Source: Hyaloperonospora brassicae
Lineage: Eukaryota > Oomycota > Peronosporomycetes > Peronosporales > Peronosporaceae
Length of the DNA: 64,000 nucleotides
Assembly (NCBI GenBank): GCA_947650285.1
Contig: CANTFL010000554.1
Location: 1 to 64,000, forward strand
Direction of reading: 5' to 3'
Shown here: one piece after another, positions 1 to 11,299 of the stretch
Layout of the letters: each line of letters begins with the position of its first letter
How positions within the stretch are numbered: the stretch's first letter is position 1
Position numbers and translations under genes: made by a program
The notes under the pieces: model-generated
Told to the model about the DNA's origin: nothing
Databases searched by the model: none
The model's input: only the letters and a program-made list of their open reading frames with translations

Positions 1-205
1 TACCAATTGTTTGGGTTTTCTTCAGTGGAGCGATCGCAATCAACACATCATCGACCTCATCCCGCGGAGTAATGCTAGCTGCGAGAGCGCCTAGTATTTC
101 ATCTTCTCCTTTAGTACATCTCTTGACCTCCAGTGTCCAGTTCGATAGCAACGCAGCCCATCTTCCCAGTCTCCCATTGAGGCCAGACGATTGGACTAGC
201 CAAGC

Positions 206-3145
206 TCATGTCGAATATCGAGCGAGCACTCTGATCTCTCGGGATACTAGCATGGTGTAGCATACTTCCAAGATTCGAAGTAGGGCCAAAACTTCTTTCT
301 CCACCATACCATAGTTGACTTCGTTAGGTTTCAGTGTGCGACTCGTAAATGTCACTGGCCAGTATACGCCGTCATATTCTTGTAACAGAGATGCCGATAC
401 CGCCCACTTACTATCATACACCACGATCACTGGCAGTCGATCCGAATCGAAATGTTTGAGGATCGGGGTTGTAGCGATCTTGGCCTTCAGCAAAGCGAAT
501 GAAATGGCGGCCCTTTCCCACCGAGATTGCTCATTTTGATCATGCTCATCCCTTTGTAATGCGTTATCGCAACTTCCCGACGTCTCACCACGATCTCCCA
601 TACGGCTCATCTCAAAATAATCCGCCTCTCGTAACTCGTACAACACCGATGCATATACTGCAAAATCTTATATAAAGCGACTGTAATAGTTCAAGCTACC
701 CAGGAACGATTGCATGGATCGCAAAATTGTGGGAAAAGGAATATTCACCAGCTATCCTAGGTCTTTAGGATTGGCTTCCAGCCCACCCAAAGACACCTGA
801 TGGCCTAAGTAATCCACCTTACGCTGTCCCCAAAAACTCTTGGTCAGACTGATCGACAAATTCCATCGATCGCATGCTGTCAATAATCTTTCGACCTTGT
901 CGTACAGAGATGTCCATGACGTAGCCGGGATCAATATATCGTCAATTTAAGACCGTCTGCCCAGCGCTGACGGCGCTTGATCCGTTTCCGGCTCTCCTTC
1001 AGTAAACACATCCGTTAACTTAGGCTGATCTGTTACATTCACATCCTTATCCGCGCCGATCTTGAGATATTCATATAGAGCATTATCAATCAAGCGCTGA
1101 TAAATCTGTGGAGCGTTCTTCAGTCCAAAAGGCATCTGCAACCATTCAAACAGGTCCGACGGCGTGATGAAGGCAGAGATCGATCTTGCTCGTTCGGTCA
1201 TCTCTACCACCCAAAATCCACTAGCCATGTCCAGCGAACAGTACCACATCGCTTTGTCCATATCTTGCAACAATTCACTGATAAGTGGCATAGGGTACAC
1301 CATCAGCTGTGTTAGCTGATTAACTCGTCGATAATCGATACACAGTCGGATATCTTCTCCATTTTTCTTGATTATCACAACTATTGGCGATGCCCATGGC
1401 GATGTCGAAGGTCGGATAATCTTGGCTGACAACAAACCTTTTATCAGATCGGCCAACTTCTCACGAAACTTTGGCGCGACAGGTCGCACACGCTGAGCGA
1501 TCGGCTTCGCTTCTCCCACATCAATGTCACACACGGCGCCGCGTGCTGCAGGGGGTAATGCGTTTCCTTTTCCGATTAACAGGTGACGACTCTTCCATAT
1601 CAGTTGTCGCAAATCCTCTTGATCCTCAGTCAAGGGCATTCCAGGATCGCCAACTTGGACATCGTCTATTGTTATCTCGGTTGTAGATACGGTTATCTCC
1701 GGCAGCACGGCCATGTGTTGTTCCACATCTTCCGCGAACAGTTCACCTCCCTCGTGGTAGTATGTCGATTCATCTGGTACATCCCTCTCCATTACTTCGT
1801 CTTCGATCGTAACAACTTCCACGTCGTCGTCTAGTCGTGTAGCCTGGCTATGCACCTCCCGATCTTCTGCCTCTATCCCGTCTGGGTGACAGTTGGACTG
1901 TCCTTGTAACGGATCAGTTGTCTCCTGGTGGTCTTTCGCTATCATAGTCTCCTTTGCGACCATGTCCTCTTCACCCGACGGTTCTGGCGTATTCCGCAAT
2001 ACGTTGACTGCACATGATCCCATCATCGATCCATCATCCTTGTCTTCATCATTCCTTCCACTCGTATATTCGTCATGCAACTCCTCATTAGAGTCACCAT
2101 TAGCGTCAGATGGTGAGGTGATCTCTACCGAATCCTTGATGTCGTCTGATCTCCATTTTGAGCGCGACAAAATTCGGGTAGGTTTCTCATACGTAGGATG
2201 ATCCACTAACGGGTCCGTGTAAGCTTCGGCTTCTTCTTCTTCTCGATCTGTAGTGGCCTCAAAAGCCAATGTCTGCCATTCCATGTATCGCCGCGATCCT
2301 ACAGATACATATCCTTTAGATCGCGGGATCATGCCTTCTGTCATCCACAACGCCAAAGGGGCTCCGCTGTTTAAGATCAGGTCGCGATCGCTTACATTTG
2401 TAAGCTACAGGAACTTAATCCTTCCGGGACCATTCGTCACGGTAGGAATCCACGCTACATCTCGTCGCACCCAAAGCTTCGATTTTGGAGGGTTGACACC
2501 GATCCTTACTTCCGCTGATCTGCCGGCCGCAATGGCTACATGTTGATCGTTAAGGTTGACCGCCGATATATTCGATCGGTACGGTGGTCTTCGTCCAGCC
2601 AGACAGATTTGGACTTCATCGGGCAGGCAAAGGGTCCCGTCGGCCAAATCCAAACGGATACCTGCAGGAACCATGAAGTCCATGCCTAGTATAGCTTCTT
2701 GACCGACTTGATCCCCAACCCAGACATCAAAATAATACACTAGTGATCCGTTCAGTGTGATCTTGATCTTGGTCCGTCCGACCGTCATGTAGGTACTCTC
2801 TCCGATCCCCATACATTCTTGTGTTTGGTTCTCGTCTATCACACACCCTACCTTACGAGCAAAGGTAGTGTCGATGATCGAGACTTCTGCACCAGAGTCA
2901 AACAGAAAAGTGGCCTTCTCATTGTTGATCTTGCCCACTGCTTTCGCCTGTTTAAACCATTTTCCCGGAGTATGATACTTCCAGTATCCCCTCGACTCAC
3001 CACGGGTAAGATCGAGCTCCATCTCCACCGGGGATCGGGCATAATTGTCCACTCGCTTCACAATTGATATCGAAGAGGTTCGTTCTGAACAATTGCGTGT
3101 ATTAAAGATCGGATCGCGCAGATCCTTAACTTCTTGGTCATCCAA
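206..3145 (-). pseudogene. Pol of element A (protease, reverse transcriptase, RNase H), nonsense-mutated
   Basis: One reading frame runs through the whole region but has stops at 2405-2407, 947-949 and 752-754. The aspartic protease is visible near 2880 as FLFDSGAEVS. Reverse transcriptase motifs lie between about 1480 and 900: SPWASPIVVI, RLCIDYRRVN, SLDMASGFW, and MPFGLKNAP. The stop at 947-949 is TAA directly before I-D-D, so it replaces the tyrosine of the YIDD catalytic box. A spacer rich in D, E and P separates the palm motif from YIDD. RNase H begins near 520 with VVYDSKWAVSASLLQ. A long acidic linker (about 2356-1560) joins protease to RT. The enzyme would copy element RNA into DNA, but this copy is dead. 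Confidence 0.85.
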
Positions 3146-3219
3146 ATTCTTTTCAACAAATGCGTATATGCATAGCCCAGAACGCTCGGCTCGTGCCAGA
3201 TTCCAACCTGGCGAGCGTC

Positions 3220-5811
3220 CTAGTTTAACATTTCTTCGACCTTCGGAGAAAACATCCCCGCATGCTTAGTAGGCACATACCACTGGCGGATCAAGTTAAA
3301 GAACTCTTCCATGGGGCATTTGCCATTCTCATGTACCTCTCCGCAGGCTGCACACACGTAGAAGCACTTGTCCGATGGATGTCCTTTTCGACCGCACTTC
3401 TGACACGTTAATCTCTGCCAGCATCCACGATCATCATGTCGCGTCGATCCGAAGTGGGTGCATGCCTTCGTTTTTCCACCTCGATCACGTCCATCTTCTC
3501 CACCAGCATTCTTCTGCCAGGTACGCCGATCTTGATCCGATCTTTCTTGACCAGATGTAGTGGTCACACAAACTCGGCGGTGATCCTTGTCTTCATCTGA
3601 TCCACTCAAATCCGATTCCGATCCGCTACTTTCGATCCGCTCACGGATCGCCCTCACCGCCCGAGCAGTCTTGGATGACGTAGGATTTGGATAGGCATTC
3701 GCTCGCTGGTGGAACTTGTTCGATCCTGTCGGCGTCTTCAACTGACGACTCTCCATCCTTTGGCATGCACGCAACGTTTCATCCAACTCGTTGACATCGG
3801 TCAATCGTAGTAGGGTCAGCTGCTTGGCCAGATCGCGATCGTCCAACGTGGCATTGAAATGTTCCACATGTTCACGACGAGTGTCCGCCGTGGCCATCCT
3901 CTCGTCTCGGATCGCGATCTTGGCATGCTTAGCCGCGACATTTAGGCGGTGTTGATACTCCTGTGGATTTTCATCTGATCGTTTCCGTGCGAGATAGTAT
4001 TGTCTGGCCAGGGACACCCCTTGTCCTCCATACTGTACCATAAACTCATCCAGCAGTCTCTTCCACTTCTTCCGAGTAGATCGACTCAGTTGGTTGTACC
4101 AGTTTCGAGCGGGTCCTGTCAGCAGATCTCCGAAAACCAAACACTTCTCCTCATCTGGTGCTTTATCGCGCAAGAAGGCTGATTTAATCTTGCTGATCCA
4201 GCTTCTGGCCCGATCTTCATCTCGATCCTTGCCACTGAATTCTTTTAGCTCCGTCATTGCCGACACTCTGATACGTTGGGGTATGCTATCACCATCTTGC
4301 AACGTCTCGGTTGTAGCTACCATAGCGTGTCTACGATCTTCTTGTCCCGAATCATCGGGATCGATGTCATCAGGATCAAAAAACTCCGGATGACGGGTGT
4401 ACGACTGCACCGATTCCATCTCCACGTCGGGTGTGTATCTTTCGAGAGATCTAGCAGGCTTGATCCTTTGGCTTGGGTAGATCGCTTGATACGCCCGTTT
4501 CTGTTGATCTTGGCGAAAATGTTCCATGGCCCTGTCGAGGTACGTCTGCAGGAGCCCTTGCGTAGTAATCGTTTTCTGCCCTTTAGCGCCTGTGGCCTTC
4601 GATCGCGAGTTCGTCTTCACCGACTCGACTCGATCGCATAGCAGTGCTGCACCAATTGGGCCTAGAGACATCCGTTGGATGCCGACCGAATCGTCCGACT
4701 CCATTTCTGATTCCGCCGAGGCATATTGAGACGATCCGGTATGATAACCTCTCGGGACCTCGGCGATCGTCGCAACTGCTTGATCCGCGGATTCGCGCTT
4801 CCCCGTCAGAGGAATTGACGATCCGGTATAATGGCCTTTCGGGACATCGGCGATCGTCCCCACCGCTTGATCTGCGGATTCGCGCTTTCCCGTCAGGGGA
4901 GTAAGCTTGTCATACAGCGATCGACACGCATGGATCACCTGATCCTGATCGCATTCCAGTAACTGGTTCGCATCGAACGCTCCAGCGACGTATCCCGCAT
5001 CTTGCAACAGTTGGATGATCGCGCTGATCCCTTCTACTGCGTTAGTCGCCACCTTCGCACAGGATATCGGGCCTTGTAACTCTCCGAGTAGCTTAGGATT
5101 CAGTATCCGTAGCACGGGATCATTCGATAGCAGATCCTCAAGCGCTTTCCAATGGAATCCCTGCTCCAGTTGGTCCAACTGCCATCCTTCCGCCTTCATA
5201 TCCAGATCTTCGTCTACGAACTTGATCGGTTTTATGATCGCTTTCACGCCGCGATCGCGTCGATCCGATCTGGGATCTTCTTTCTTCACTCGATCCGTCT
5301 TCGAAGTCGTCTTCTTTGACATTGCTTGAGTGGTCTTGTGTAGTTTTTGTTCAGTTTTCGCTGAAGGGTTTTCACCCAGCGGATCGTGTTTTGCAGCACG
5401 ATCCGCGGTGGTCCCCAAAGGGACCATAGGAGGGGGTCGAGGTTTATCTTCCAGATCGATTGATCGATCTTCCTCTTTAATTTTCTTGTCATCAGAGCCC
5501 CTCCCAAAACTCTGATAATCCGGGGATCCTTTAACATCACGCGTCGCAGGCGACCCCTTCTCCTCAAACGCTTCCATCCCAGGTTCAATCTTGATTTTCA
5601 CTTCTTGACTTGGGGACTCACGGTGAAATCCCGAGTCACCAGAAGATCCGGGCACGCGCACCATTGTGGTGGAGTGGCGATCGCTCAAATTATGAGTCGA
5701 TCCCAACTCTCCACTGGCGCCCGGACGACCGACTAACGGAGGGGGTACTCCGATCCCGTGTTCTTGATAGCTTTCCTCACCTTGTGTACCCGTCGGTAGG
5801 GCGGTTTGCAC
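3220..5811 (-). CDS. Gag polyprotein of element A
   Basis: An open frame of 863 codons. The N-terminal half is charged and low in complexity (many D, R, K, E and P) and carries a repeated segment around residues 307-350, where the stretch beginning [13 protein letters not shown] occurs twice. The middle (about residues 520-700) resembles a retrotransposon capsid, with a pattern such as [13 protein letters not shown] and a helical region before it. The C-terminal end has a CCHC zinc knuckle starting [14 protein letters not shown], followed by a second cysteine cluster ([13 protein letters not shown]). Gag packages the element RNA into virus-like particles. Pol follows in another frame, which implies frameshifting or a separate product. 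The true start could be an internal Met. Confidence 0.8.
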   Translation of the reverse strand: MQTALPTGTQGEESYQEHGIGVPPPLVGRPGASGELGSTHNLSDRHSTTMVRVPGSSGDSGFHRESPSQEVKIKIEPGMEAFEEKGSPATRDVKGSPDYQSFGRGSDDKKIKEEDRSIDLEDKPRPPPMVPLGTTADRAAKHDPLGENPSAKTEQKLHKTTQAMSKKTTSKTDRVKKEDPRSDRRDRGVKAIIKPIKFVDEDLDMKAEGWQLDQLEQGFHWKALEDLLSNDPVLRILNPKLLGELQGPISCAKVATNAVEGISAIIQLLQDAGYVAGAFDANQLLECDQDQVIHACRSLYDKLTPLTGKRESADQAVGTIADVPKGHYTGSSIPLTGKRESADQAVATIAEVPRGYHTGSSQYASAESEMESDDSVGIQRMSLGPIGAALLCDRVESVKTNSRSKATGAKGQKTITTQGLLQTYLDRAMEHFRQDQQKRAYQAIYPSQRIKPARSLERYTPDVEMESVQSYTRHPEFFDPDDIDPDDSGQEDRRHAMVATTETLQDGDSIPQRIRVSAMTELKEFSGKDRDEDRARSWISKIKSAFLRDKAPDEEKCLVFGDLLTGPARNWYNQLSRSTRKKWKRLLDEFMVQYGGQGVSLARQYYLARKRSDENPQEYQHRLNVAAKHAKIAIRDERMATADTRREHVEHFNATLDDRDLAKQLTLLRLTDVNELDETLRACQRMESRQLKTPTGSNKFHQRANAYPNPTSSKTARAVRAIRERIESSGSESDLSGSDEDKDHRRVCVTTTSGQERSDQDRRTWQKNAGGEDGRDRGGKTKACTHFGSTRHDDRGCWQRLTCQKCGRKGHPSDKCFYVCAACGEVHENGKCPMEEFFNLIRQWYVPTKHAGMFSPKVEEMLN

Positions 5812-6097
5812 TCTTCCAGGTGGACTCTTCTCAAAAGAAAACTTGACCGTGTTGGGGATGGGGGTGTAATCGTGCGGAAATCTTCACGCGATCACGGGGT
5901 ACTTGTGGGTACTGACTTGAGTAACCCTGATCTCAACGAAATCGCCTTGTCCACTGTATGGTTGCTTGATCCGCGAGCCTTCTGACCACTTGAGCCGTCT
6001 CGCGATCTTGCGCCTTGCCTTTACTTGTCTTGCTGCGTCCGATCGCAGTTGATGTTACTTGAGGGTTCTTGAATACACCTGGCCAAAACAATCCAGG
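5812..6097 (-). other. Leader of element A between LTR and gag
   Basis: No gene of its own. Read on the minus strand, the 5' LTR ends near 6098 with TGTGACA. The next bases, CCTGGATTGTTTTGG, contain a candidate primer-binding site that starts with TGG two bases after the LTR, as expected for a tRNA-primed element. The tRNA is not identified. The rest is untranslated leader up to the gag frame. Confidence 0.45.
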
Positions 6098-6928
6098 TGT
6101 CACACTTGCGTAGACGTGTACCGTTACTCTTTGTTCAACGGGGGGCCAAAAAAATCCAACCCGGAAGAGATAACGTGTGCCTTGTGAAGTAATTTGAACT
6201 CTGTTTAATGTTATCCAATCAATCCTAAAACCCTACCCCTATGCCTATCCGTATGTCCTAACCAGATGCCACGCGTCGCCTTTCCAGGAAGATCGCCCCC
6301 TCACATTTGTGTGGTCCACACCCAGTATATCAACCGTTGTGTCTTTCTTGTGGCCCACCCAAGATGTCCCCACGATCCTACGAGCGGATCGCGATCCTAC
6401 TAGCGGACCGCGATCTTACTGGCGGATCGTGATCCTAGCCGTGGATAGCGATCCTACTAGCGGATCGCGATCTTACTGGCGGTTCGCGATCCTAGCCGTG
6501 GATCGTGATCCCACTAACGGTTCGCGATCCTAGTCGTGGATCGCGATCTTACTGGCGGATCGTGATCCTAGCCGTAAATCGCGATCCTACTAGCGGATCG
6601 CGATCCTACTAGCGGATCGCAGCTGGATATTAGACTTGCGATCCTGGGTTAGGATCGCGATCTTCCAGTGAAATCGAGAGTCTTGTCTTGCCCTGTCTCA
6701 CGACGGATTGCGTAATCAAAACGGGTCTGACCACCCCATAACCTCGTCCCGGATTGGACGATCCTATCCAATTGGGTTTGGGGTACGTTATCGTCAGCCG
6801 CCCGTCCCAGCTTGTATCATCCAATCACAGTGATCTTGGTTCAACCGAAACGTGGGACCCGTGCGATCGCCCATCCTCGATCGCCACTCCACGTCCCAAA
6901 GAGATTTCTTTGAGACCGCTTTACCACA
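6098..6928 (-). repeat. 5' LTR of element A
   Basis: Boundaries are inferred. On the minus strand the segment starts TGTGGT at 6928, just where homology to the family B gag ends, and finishes TGACA at 6098, just before the candidate primer-binding site. That gives about 831 bp. The partner LTR lies outside the window, so the ends cannot be confirmed here. The LTR contains the 19-bp tandem array at 6373-6619. Confidence 0.55.
6373..6619. repeat. Tandem array, 13 units of exactly 19 bp, with GATC palindromes
   Basis: Thirteen back-to-back 19-bp units with no length variation, for example CGATCCTACTAGCGGATCG. Unit centres come in three main versions (CTACTAGCGG, TTACTGGCGG and CTAGCCGTGG) arranged irregularly. 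Each unit starts with [CT]GATC and usually ends GGATCG, so unit junctions form the palindrome GGATCGCGATCC (perfect at the first and last junctions, near-perfect at most others). The array lies in the LTR of element A, a likely regulatory position. Confidence 0.9.
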
Positions 6929-7416
6929 AAACCCTTCACGCGTGGCGTGAAAGGTCTCTTCATCATTTAACATGTTCATGTTGGATGCTGTGGTCCTTGG
7001 AAGGACTACAAAGTGCTACCAGGTGTAACGGGGCACACCCTTGCGTGAGCTTAACGCAAGGGTTTTGGTGCGCCCGACAGACGTACACGAGGCAAACGAG
7101 GAAGCGTAGATAAGTAAAAGTTAAATTGTTATATTAATATCATTCAGGCTTTAACCACTGTCTCTCTGTTCGACTCAACTTAATTATACTTTTATAACTG
7201 AATGTATGACGACGTCTACTCACCACTCATTGCGCGCGTCTTGCGGCGAATTGGTCGGTTGATGTCGTCAAGATATCAACCAATAAGCAGACTCTTTGGT
7301 CGACCCATCAATATCATTACCATTGGTAATATTGTTAAAATAATATTCAACATAATATTATTTATTGTCATTATCTTCTAAATGACAATTTCCATGTAAC
7401 GGGCTGCCCCGTTAAA
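6929..7416 (-). mobile_element. Truncated family B element: LTR plus first codons of gag
   Basis: On the minus strand an LTR (7416-7024, 393 bp) ends CCCCGTTACA. It is followed by a primer-binding region (TGGTAGCACTTTG, shared with the other two family B elements) and a gag start whose residues FHATREGF match the gag start at 32183. Similarity stops near 6930 where element A begins, so the rest was displaced by the nested insertion. The TGGTAGCAC stretch would pair with a tRNA ending GTGCTACCA, which is the form expected of an initiator-Met tRNA; this is an inference. Confidence 0.75.
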
Positions 7417-8108
7417 GTCACAGCTAAGCTGAACTCCTCGGTATGATAATTTGCAGGTGAGCTAGCGAATATCTTTCTTGAATACGCCTTCCTTTACCAA
7501 CACTACTTCTTAAATGTATACATGATGATCACAGAGGTATCCGCAAAAGCAAGCTTGCTCAACAGCCACGAAGAGCTTGATCTACAAAGCACTGATATTA
7601 TCGATCGCGTCCCTCGATCTAAAGGCGGTACTCTGAGCGTAATCGATGCCAATTGACTATGGAATGAGGATCTAGTGATCATGCACCGGATTTAAACCGA
7701 AGCTGACCCTCACTGGCAAGAGTGGGAGCTAGAGTGCCCGGCTACCTCGCGTCCACGGACGCCAAGAATGAAATTTCACTGAATGATAACACTTGGTAAT
7801 AGAGATAGAAAACACTGTTTAAAATAAGTTTGATCTTAAAATAATCTTATCAATAACATCCGATTTAATAATAAAATAACACAATTTTGTATAGTGATGT
7901 CTACTTACTTCAACTGCGCGCGTCATACGGCAAATGGTGGGTTGATTTATAGCCTATCCGCCATTTGGAAGACCCTCGGGTCGCTGCAACAATGTCACTA
8001 TCACTCCCGAAACTGATATTTTAGAGAATATTTACTTAAATGCTGGGTATTGTCTTTTCTAGTAAGTGACAATATTGTGAAACAGGGTCACCCCGTTCTA
8101 GTCTAGAC
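7417..8108 (-). repeat. Decayed family B-like LTR relic
   Basis: No gene. The right end (about 7860-8100) shows LTR features in minus orientation: an AACGGGGTGACCCTGTTTC start near 8095, an AT-rich stretch, and the GACGCGCGCA core with a nearby CCACCA near 7905-7945. These landmarks also occur in the dated LTRs at 11300 and 31663. The rest (7417-7860) is too diverged to assign. It abuts the inverted-duplication arm at 8109. Confidence 0.5.
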
Positions 8109-8821
8109 CTCTGTCGATCGTCAGTGCGACATCCGGACTCGTTGATGCGAAAAAACTCAGCTGGTACCGACACGTCGTTGCATCGCGACTGTCGATCTCA
8201 TATGGTCATCATTTCATCCAGCACCAATACCAGAACAAAAGCCGATCGAAAGCATTCAAGCACGCCAGTCGGTCTACATTACAACCACACGGGAATGTAC
8301 CCAACGAGCCAATCGTCCAAATCCCTTCTTCTAGCTTGCCAAAAACTGGCCCGCCCCTCGTCACTGGTTGTCTCTGCATCAACCGTTCCGCAGCTCTTCT
8401 GGGGCAGAAGAGCCACACAGTCGCCTTTTGTCACTTCCTCGAGTTGCTGACAGACTCCAACAACTGGTCGCATCAAGCCATCTCTGCTTCAAGACGAGCA
8501 TCGAGAAGCGCTCACACTCATCATCATTAGCAACAGCTTTTCCTCTCGCCTTTACAAATCAATTCAAAGCTGTCACAGCATCTCGCACCTGCTGCAGCTG
8601 CTATTGTATTTGCTCTTGTTACGAGAACACTGCAATTGTCGAGTCAAAGACACCACCATCTTTCTCCAAAACCAGCTGCTTTTACAGCAAGACCACCCGC
8701 AGGCGGTCGTTCGAACGAACTGTCATGTCGCCACAACAGCTTTTTTGTCGCTACGGCTGCACGTCAACCCAGTCCTCATTTGCCAATTCGCGAGCTGAAA
8801 TTCAGAACGATCGAACGCAAC
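8109..8821 (+). other. Upstream region of GH5 copy 1
   Basis: No separate gene supported. Open frames cross this stretch on both strands in both arms, but they are not consistent between arms because of small indels (for instance a 2-bp difference near 8415). It is best read as promoter and 5' untranslated sequence. Confidence 0.5.
8774..8789 (+). promoter_or_regulatory. Candidate oomycete initiator of GH5 copy 1
   Basis: CCTCATTTGCCAATTC lies about 35-45 bp before the start codon. It resembles the oomycete core promoter consensus GCTCATTYYNCAWTTT. It implies a 5' untranslated leader of about 40 nt. The same element precedes GH5 copy 2, and a similar one precedes the effector-like gene at 59916-60929. 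Confidence 0.5.
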
Positions 8822-10516
8822 ATGAAGGTATTCACTGGCGCAACAGCGTTGCTGGCGTCTTCGATCGCCCACGTTTCCTCCGCAGGCTTCGTCAAGACAT
8901 CTGGTACAGCGTTTGAGCTCGATGGCAAGCCGTTCTACTTTCTCGGTACAAACTCTTACTGGGCCTCTCAGATCTCTTGGGTACGTGCAAATGAATGCCT
9001 CTCGGGAAGGACGCAAGGTCAGCACTAAGAGTTTTTGTTTCTATTGCAGAGTAAAACGGATCTGGCTACGATTTTTGATTCCATGGCTGAGAACGATCTG
9101 ACCGTGTGCCGGACGATGGGATTCGCTGACCTCAACCAAACGGGCACGGCACCATACAACATCGTGTACCAGTTATGGGAGGATGGTAAAGCCACCGTGA
9201 ACACCGGTGACAACGGTCTGGGATACTTCGACCAAGTGGTTGCAGCTGCCAAAGCTGCGGGAGTGAAGCTCGTCGTGCCGTTCGTGAACAACTGGTCCGA
9301 CTACGGTGGCATCGGTGAGTCAAGTTGTTTGTTTTCGTGCATTGAGAAGGTGTTACTGAGCAACGCATGCGGATGGTAGACGTGTACGTCAAGCAGCTTG
9401 GCGGCAAGTTCCACGACGACTTTTACACGGACGAGAAGATGAAGACGGCATACAAGAAGTTCGTCAAGACATTCGTTGAGCGCTATGCGGATGAAGAGAC
9501 CATCATGTCGTGGCAGCTGTGCAATGAGTGCCGTTGCGCTGGATCCGGAGAGTTCAAGGAGTCGGGTACCTGTGACAGCTCGACGCTCACGAAGTGGATC
9601 ACGGAAATGTCTACGGTGAGTTTGAAATCACTTGGTTTGTCTCGCTTAGCATCCACGCTGACGTCAATTGTTTATGATCAATGCGTTATAGTACATCAAA
9701 ACGCTGGACTCGAACCACCTTGTCTCATCTGGAAGCGAGGGGTTCATGAACACCGACAAAAGCGTTTACCTGTACTCCGGTCCATCAGGCGTCGACTTCG
9801 ACGCCAACCTTGAGATCGAAAGCATTGATTACGGTACTTACCACGCCTACCCGGACTCGTGGGGTGTGGAGCCTGCAAAGGCAGAGTCGTGGGGTGTCCA
9901 GTGGATCAAGGATCACGTATCTTCTAGCGAGAAGGTTGGCAAGCCAATTGTCCTGGAGGAATACGGCATAAAGGCTCGTGACTCGAAGTCCTACTTGTCG
10001 TGGAGTGACGAGGTGTACTCTGCTAAGTCGAATATGCAATACTGGCAATTTGGCGTCAAGTCGTTGAGCACACATGACGACGGGTACGCAGTCTACGCTG
10101 AAGATGATCTGTTTACAAAGGCGATTAGTCCCGCGGCATCAAAGTTTGCGTCTCTCGGTAAATCGTCGACATCGAAGTCGAAGTCATCGGCCACCAAGAA
10201 GACATCGGGCGAGACCGCAAGCGCAGCCTCTAGCGATTTCGAACAGTCAACGGACGCTGCCACCGCGAACTCAGCAGAATCGGATGATACCGAAGAACTC
10301 GCGGACCCGCTTTCTGAGTCGGCATCGTCGGGCGCGGGTGCTTCAACCGGTACTGCCACGCAGACGAGCCTGTCAACCGAGGCTTCGACTGATACGGAGA
10401 GTGAGGAAGAAACAGGCACTTCCGAGTCCGACATCGTTTCTGCGCCTGGTACCGACACTCTTGCCGCGACTTCGACAACGCTGCAGGGCGTTAAATGTTC
10501 CGTTCGTCGCGCTTAG
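8822..10516 (+). CDS. Secreted GH5 endo-beta-1,4-mannanase, copy 1
   Basis: Exons 8822-8980, 9050-9314, 9380-9615 and 9692-10516 give 494 residues. Introns are 65-76 bp with GTACGT or GTGAGT donors, and all phases fit. A signal peptide (residues 1 to about 20, MKVFTGATALLASS onward) is followed by a GH5 mannanase fold. The general acid/base is in WQLCNEC (NE pair) and the nucleophile in VLEEYG. Family members cut mannan and galactomannan in plant cell walls. The C-terminal 120 residues are a Ser/Thr/Ala/Glu-rich tail, probably glycosylated, with no hydrophobic end that would suggest a GPI anchor. The start is the Met opening the signal peptide, about 40 bp after the initiator. Copy 1 has M in CRTMGF where copy 2 has W. 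An intact paralogue lies inverted at 25768-27462. Confidence 0.9.
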
Positions 10517-11299
10517 TCAGCGGGTTGGAAGTGGATGCATGACTCGTATGAAAGGGTGAATAGTACACATAACTGCGTGAATACACAAGTACATACTTCG
10601 ACCCAGCGGAAAAGCGTAATCGTGCATCTTGAATGTGCAGATACGTGTGACTTACGATGGTGACGTATCTGTAACGACGAAGCGTGTCCATTTCAGCAGA
10701 GATGAAAGCCGACGTGAGACTCTGAAAGCCACAAGTACGTGCAAGAGTGTGGATTACGTTAACGCACCAGCTTACTATCCACATCAAACTGCCCGTTCCG
10801 TCTACTTGATGTATCTGCGCTCATTTTGTCCGCGACCCTTGAGCATGTATGAAAAGATCGTTGCGCTGTACAAAACGACAGTCGGTAGTTCTGGCAATAA
10901 GAAGGTCCCATCATCTACGGTTCCGTGTAATGCAGTTTTGTCTGGACTCGACCCATTGCGAGTTGATTACTTTTCATGATCTCGTCACGCAACACAACCT
11001 CCCCAGCACTTCTCATTCAGAAAGCTACCACTTTATCAGGATTGTTGCTACTAAGGCTGATAACCCACACACTCCCATCGCGATTGCCGTTATCGCTACT
11101 TGGCATCGAGCACGACCAGCCTGAGTGCTCCTTCCTGCTACTGATCCTACATTCGTGCGTCGATGACGTATTGGTCTCGTTTTCTATAAATGCGATCGGC
11201 GCAACTAAAGTTCACGACATACTGCCCCACTTCTGACAAAAGTCGCCTCGTTTACTACAACGATACACCGCTCGCCAGATAGAACCGTGCGGCGCACGT
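10517..11299 (+). other. 3' flank of GH5 copy 1 within arm 1
   Basis: Open frames of up to 116 codons exist here on both strands and are preserved in the other arm. Because the arms are young, this is not evidence of coding. I recognise no domain. 10976-11236 appears identical in the two arms. Confidence 0.4.

Larger units (their letters stand above)
1..6928 (-). mobile_element. Element A: Ty3/Gypsy LTR retrotransposon, 3' end outside the window
   Basis: Read on the minus strand, the order is LTR (6098-6928), leader, gag (5811-3220), then protease, reverse transcriptase and RNase H in one pol frame (3145-206). Integrase and the 3' LTR lie beyond position 1. The protease-RT-RNase H order is that of Ty3/Gypsy. 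Pol carries several in-frame stops, so this copy cannot make a full polyprotein, whereas gag is open for 863 codons. The element interrupts the gag start of a family B element (homology breaks near 6930), so it inserted later than that one. Its sequence is strikingly rich in GATC, unlike its neighbours. Confidence 0.85.

Noticed and set aside
10093..10458. Acidic Ser-rich frame antisense to the GH5 tail (and 25826-26293)
   Set aside because: It is the mirror of a repetitive Ser/Thr/Ala coding tail. Simple codon composition keeps several frames open.
10629..10979. 116-codon open frame present in both duplication arms (also 25305-25655)
   Set aside because: The arms are recent copies, so shared openness is expected. 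Overlapping frames on the other strand are equally preserved, and no domain is visible.
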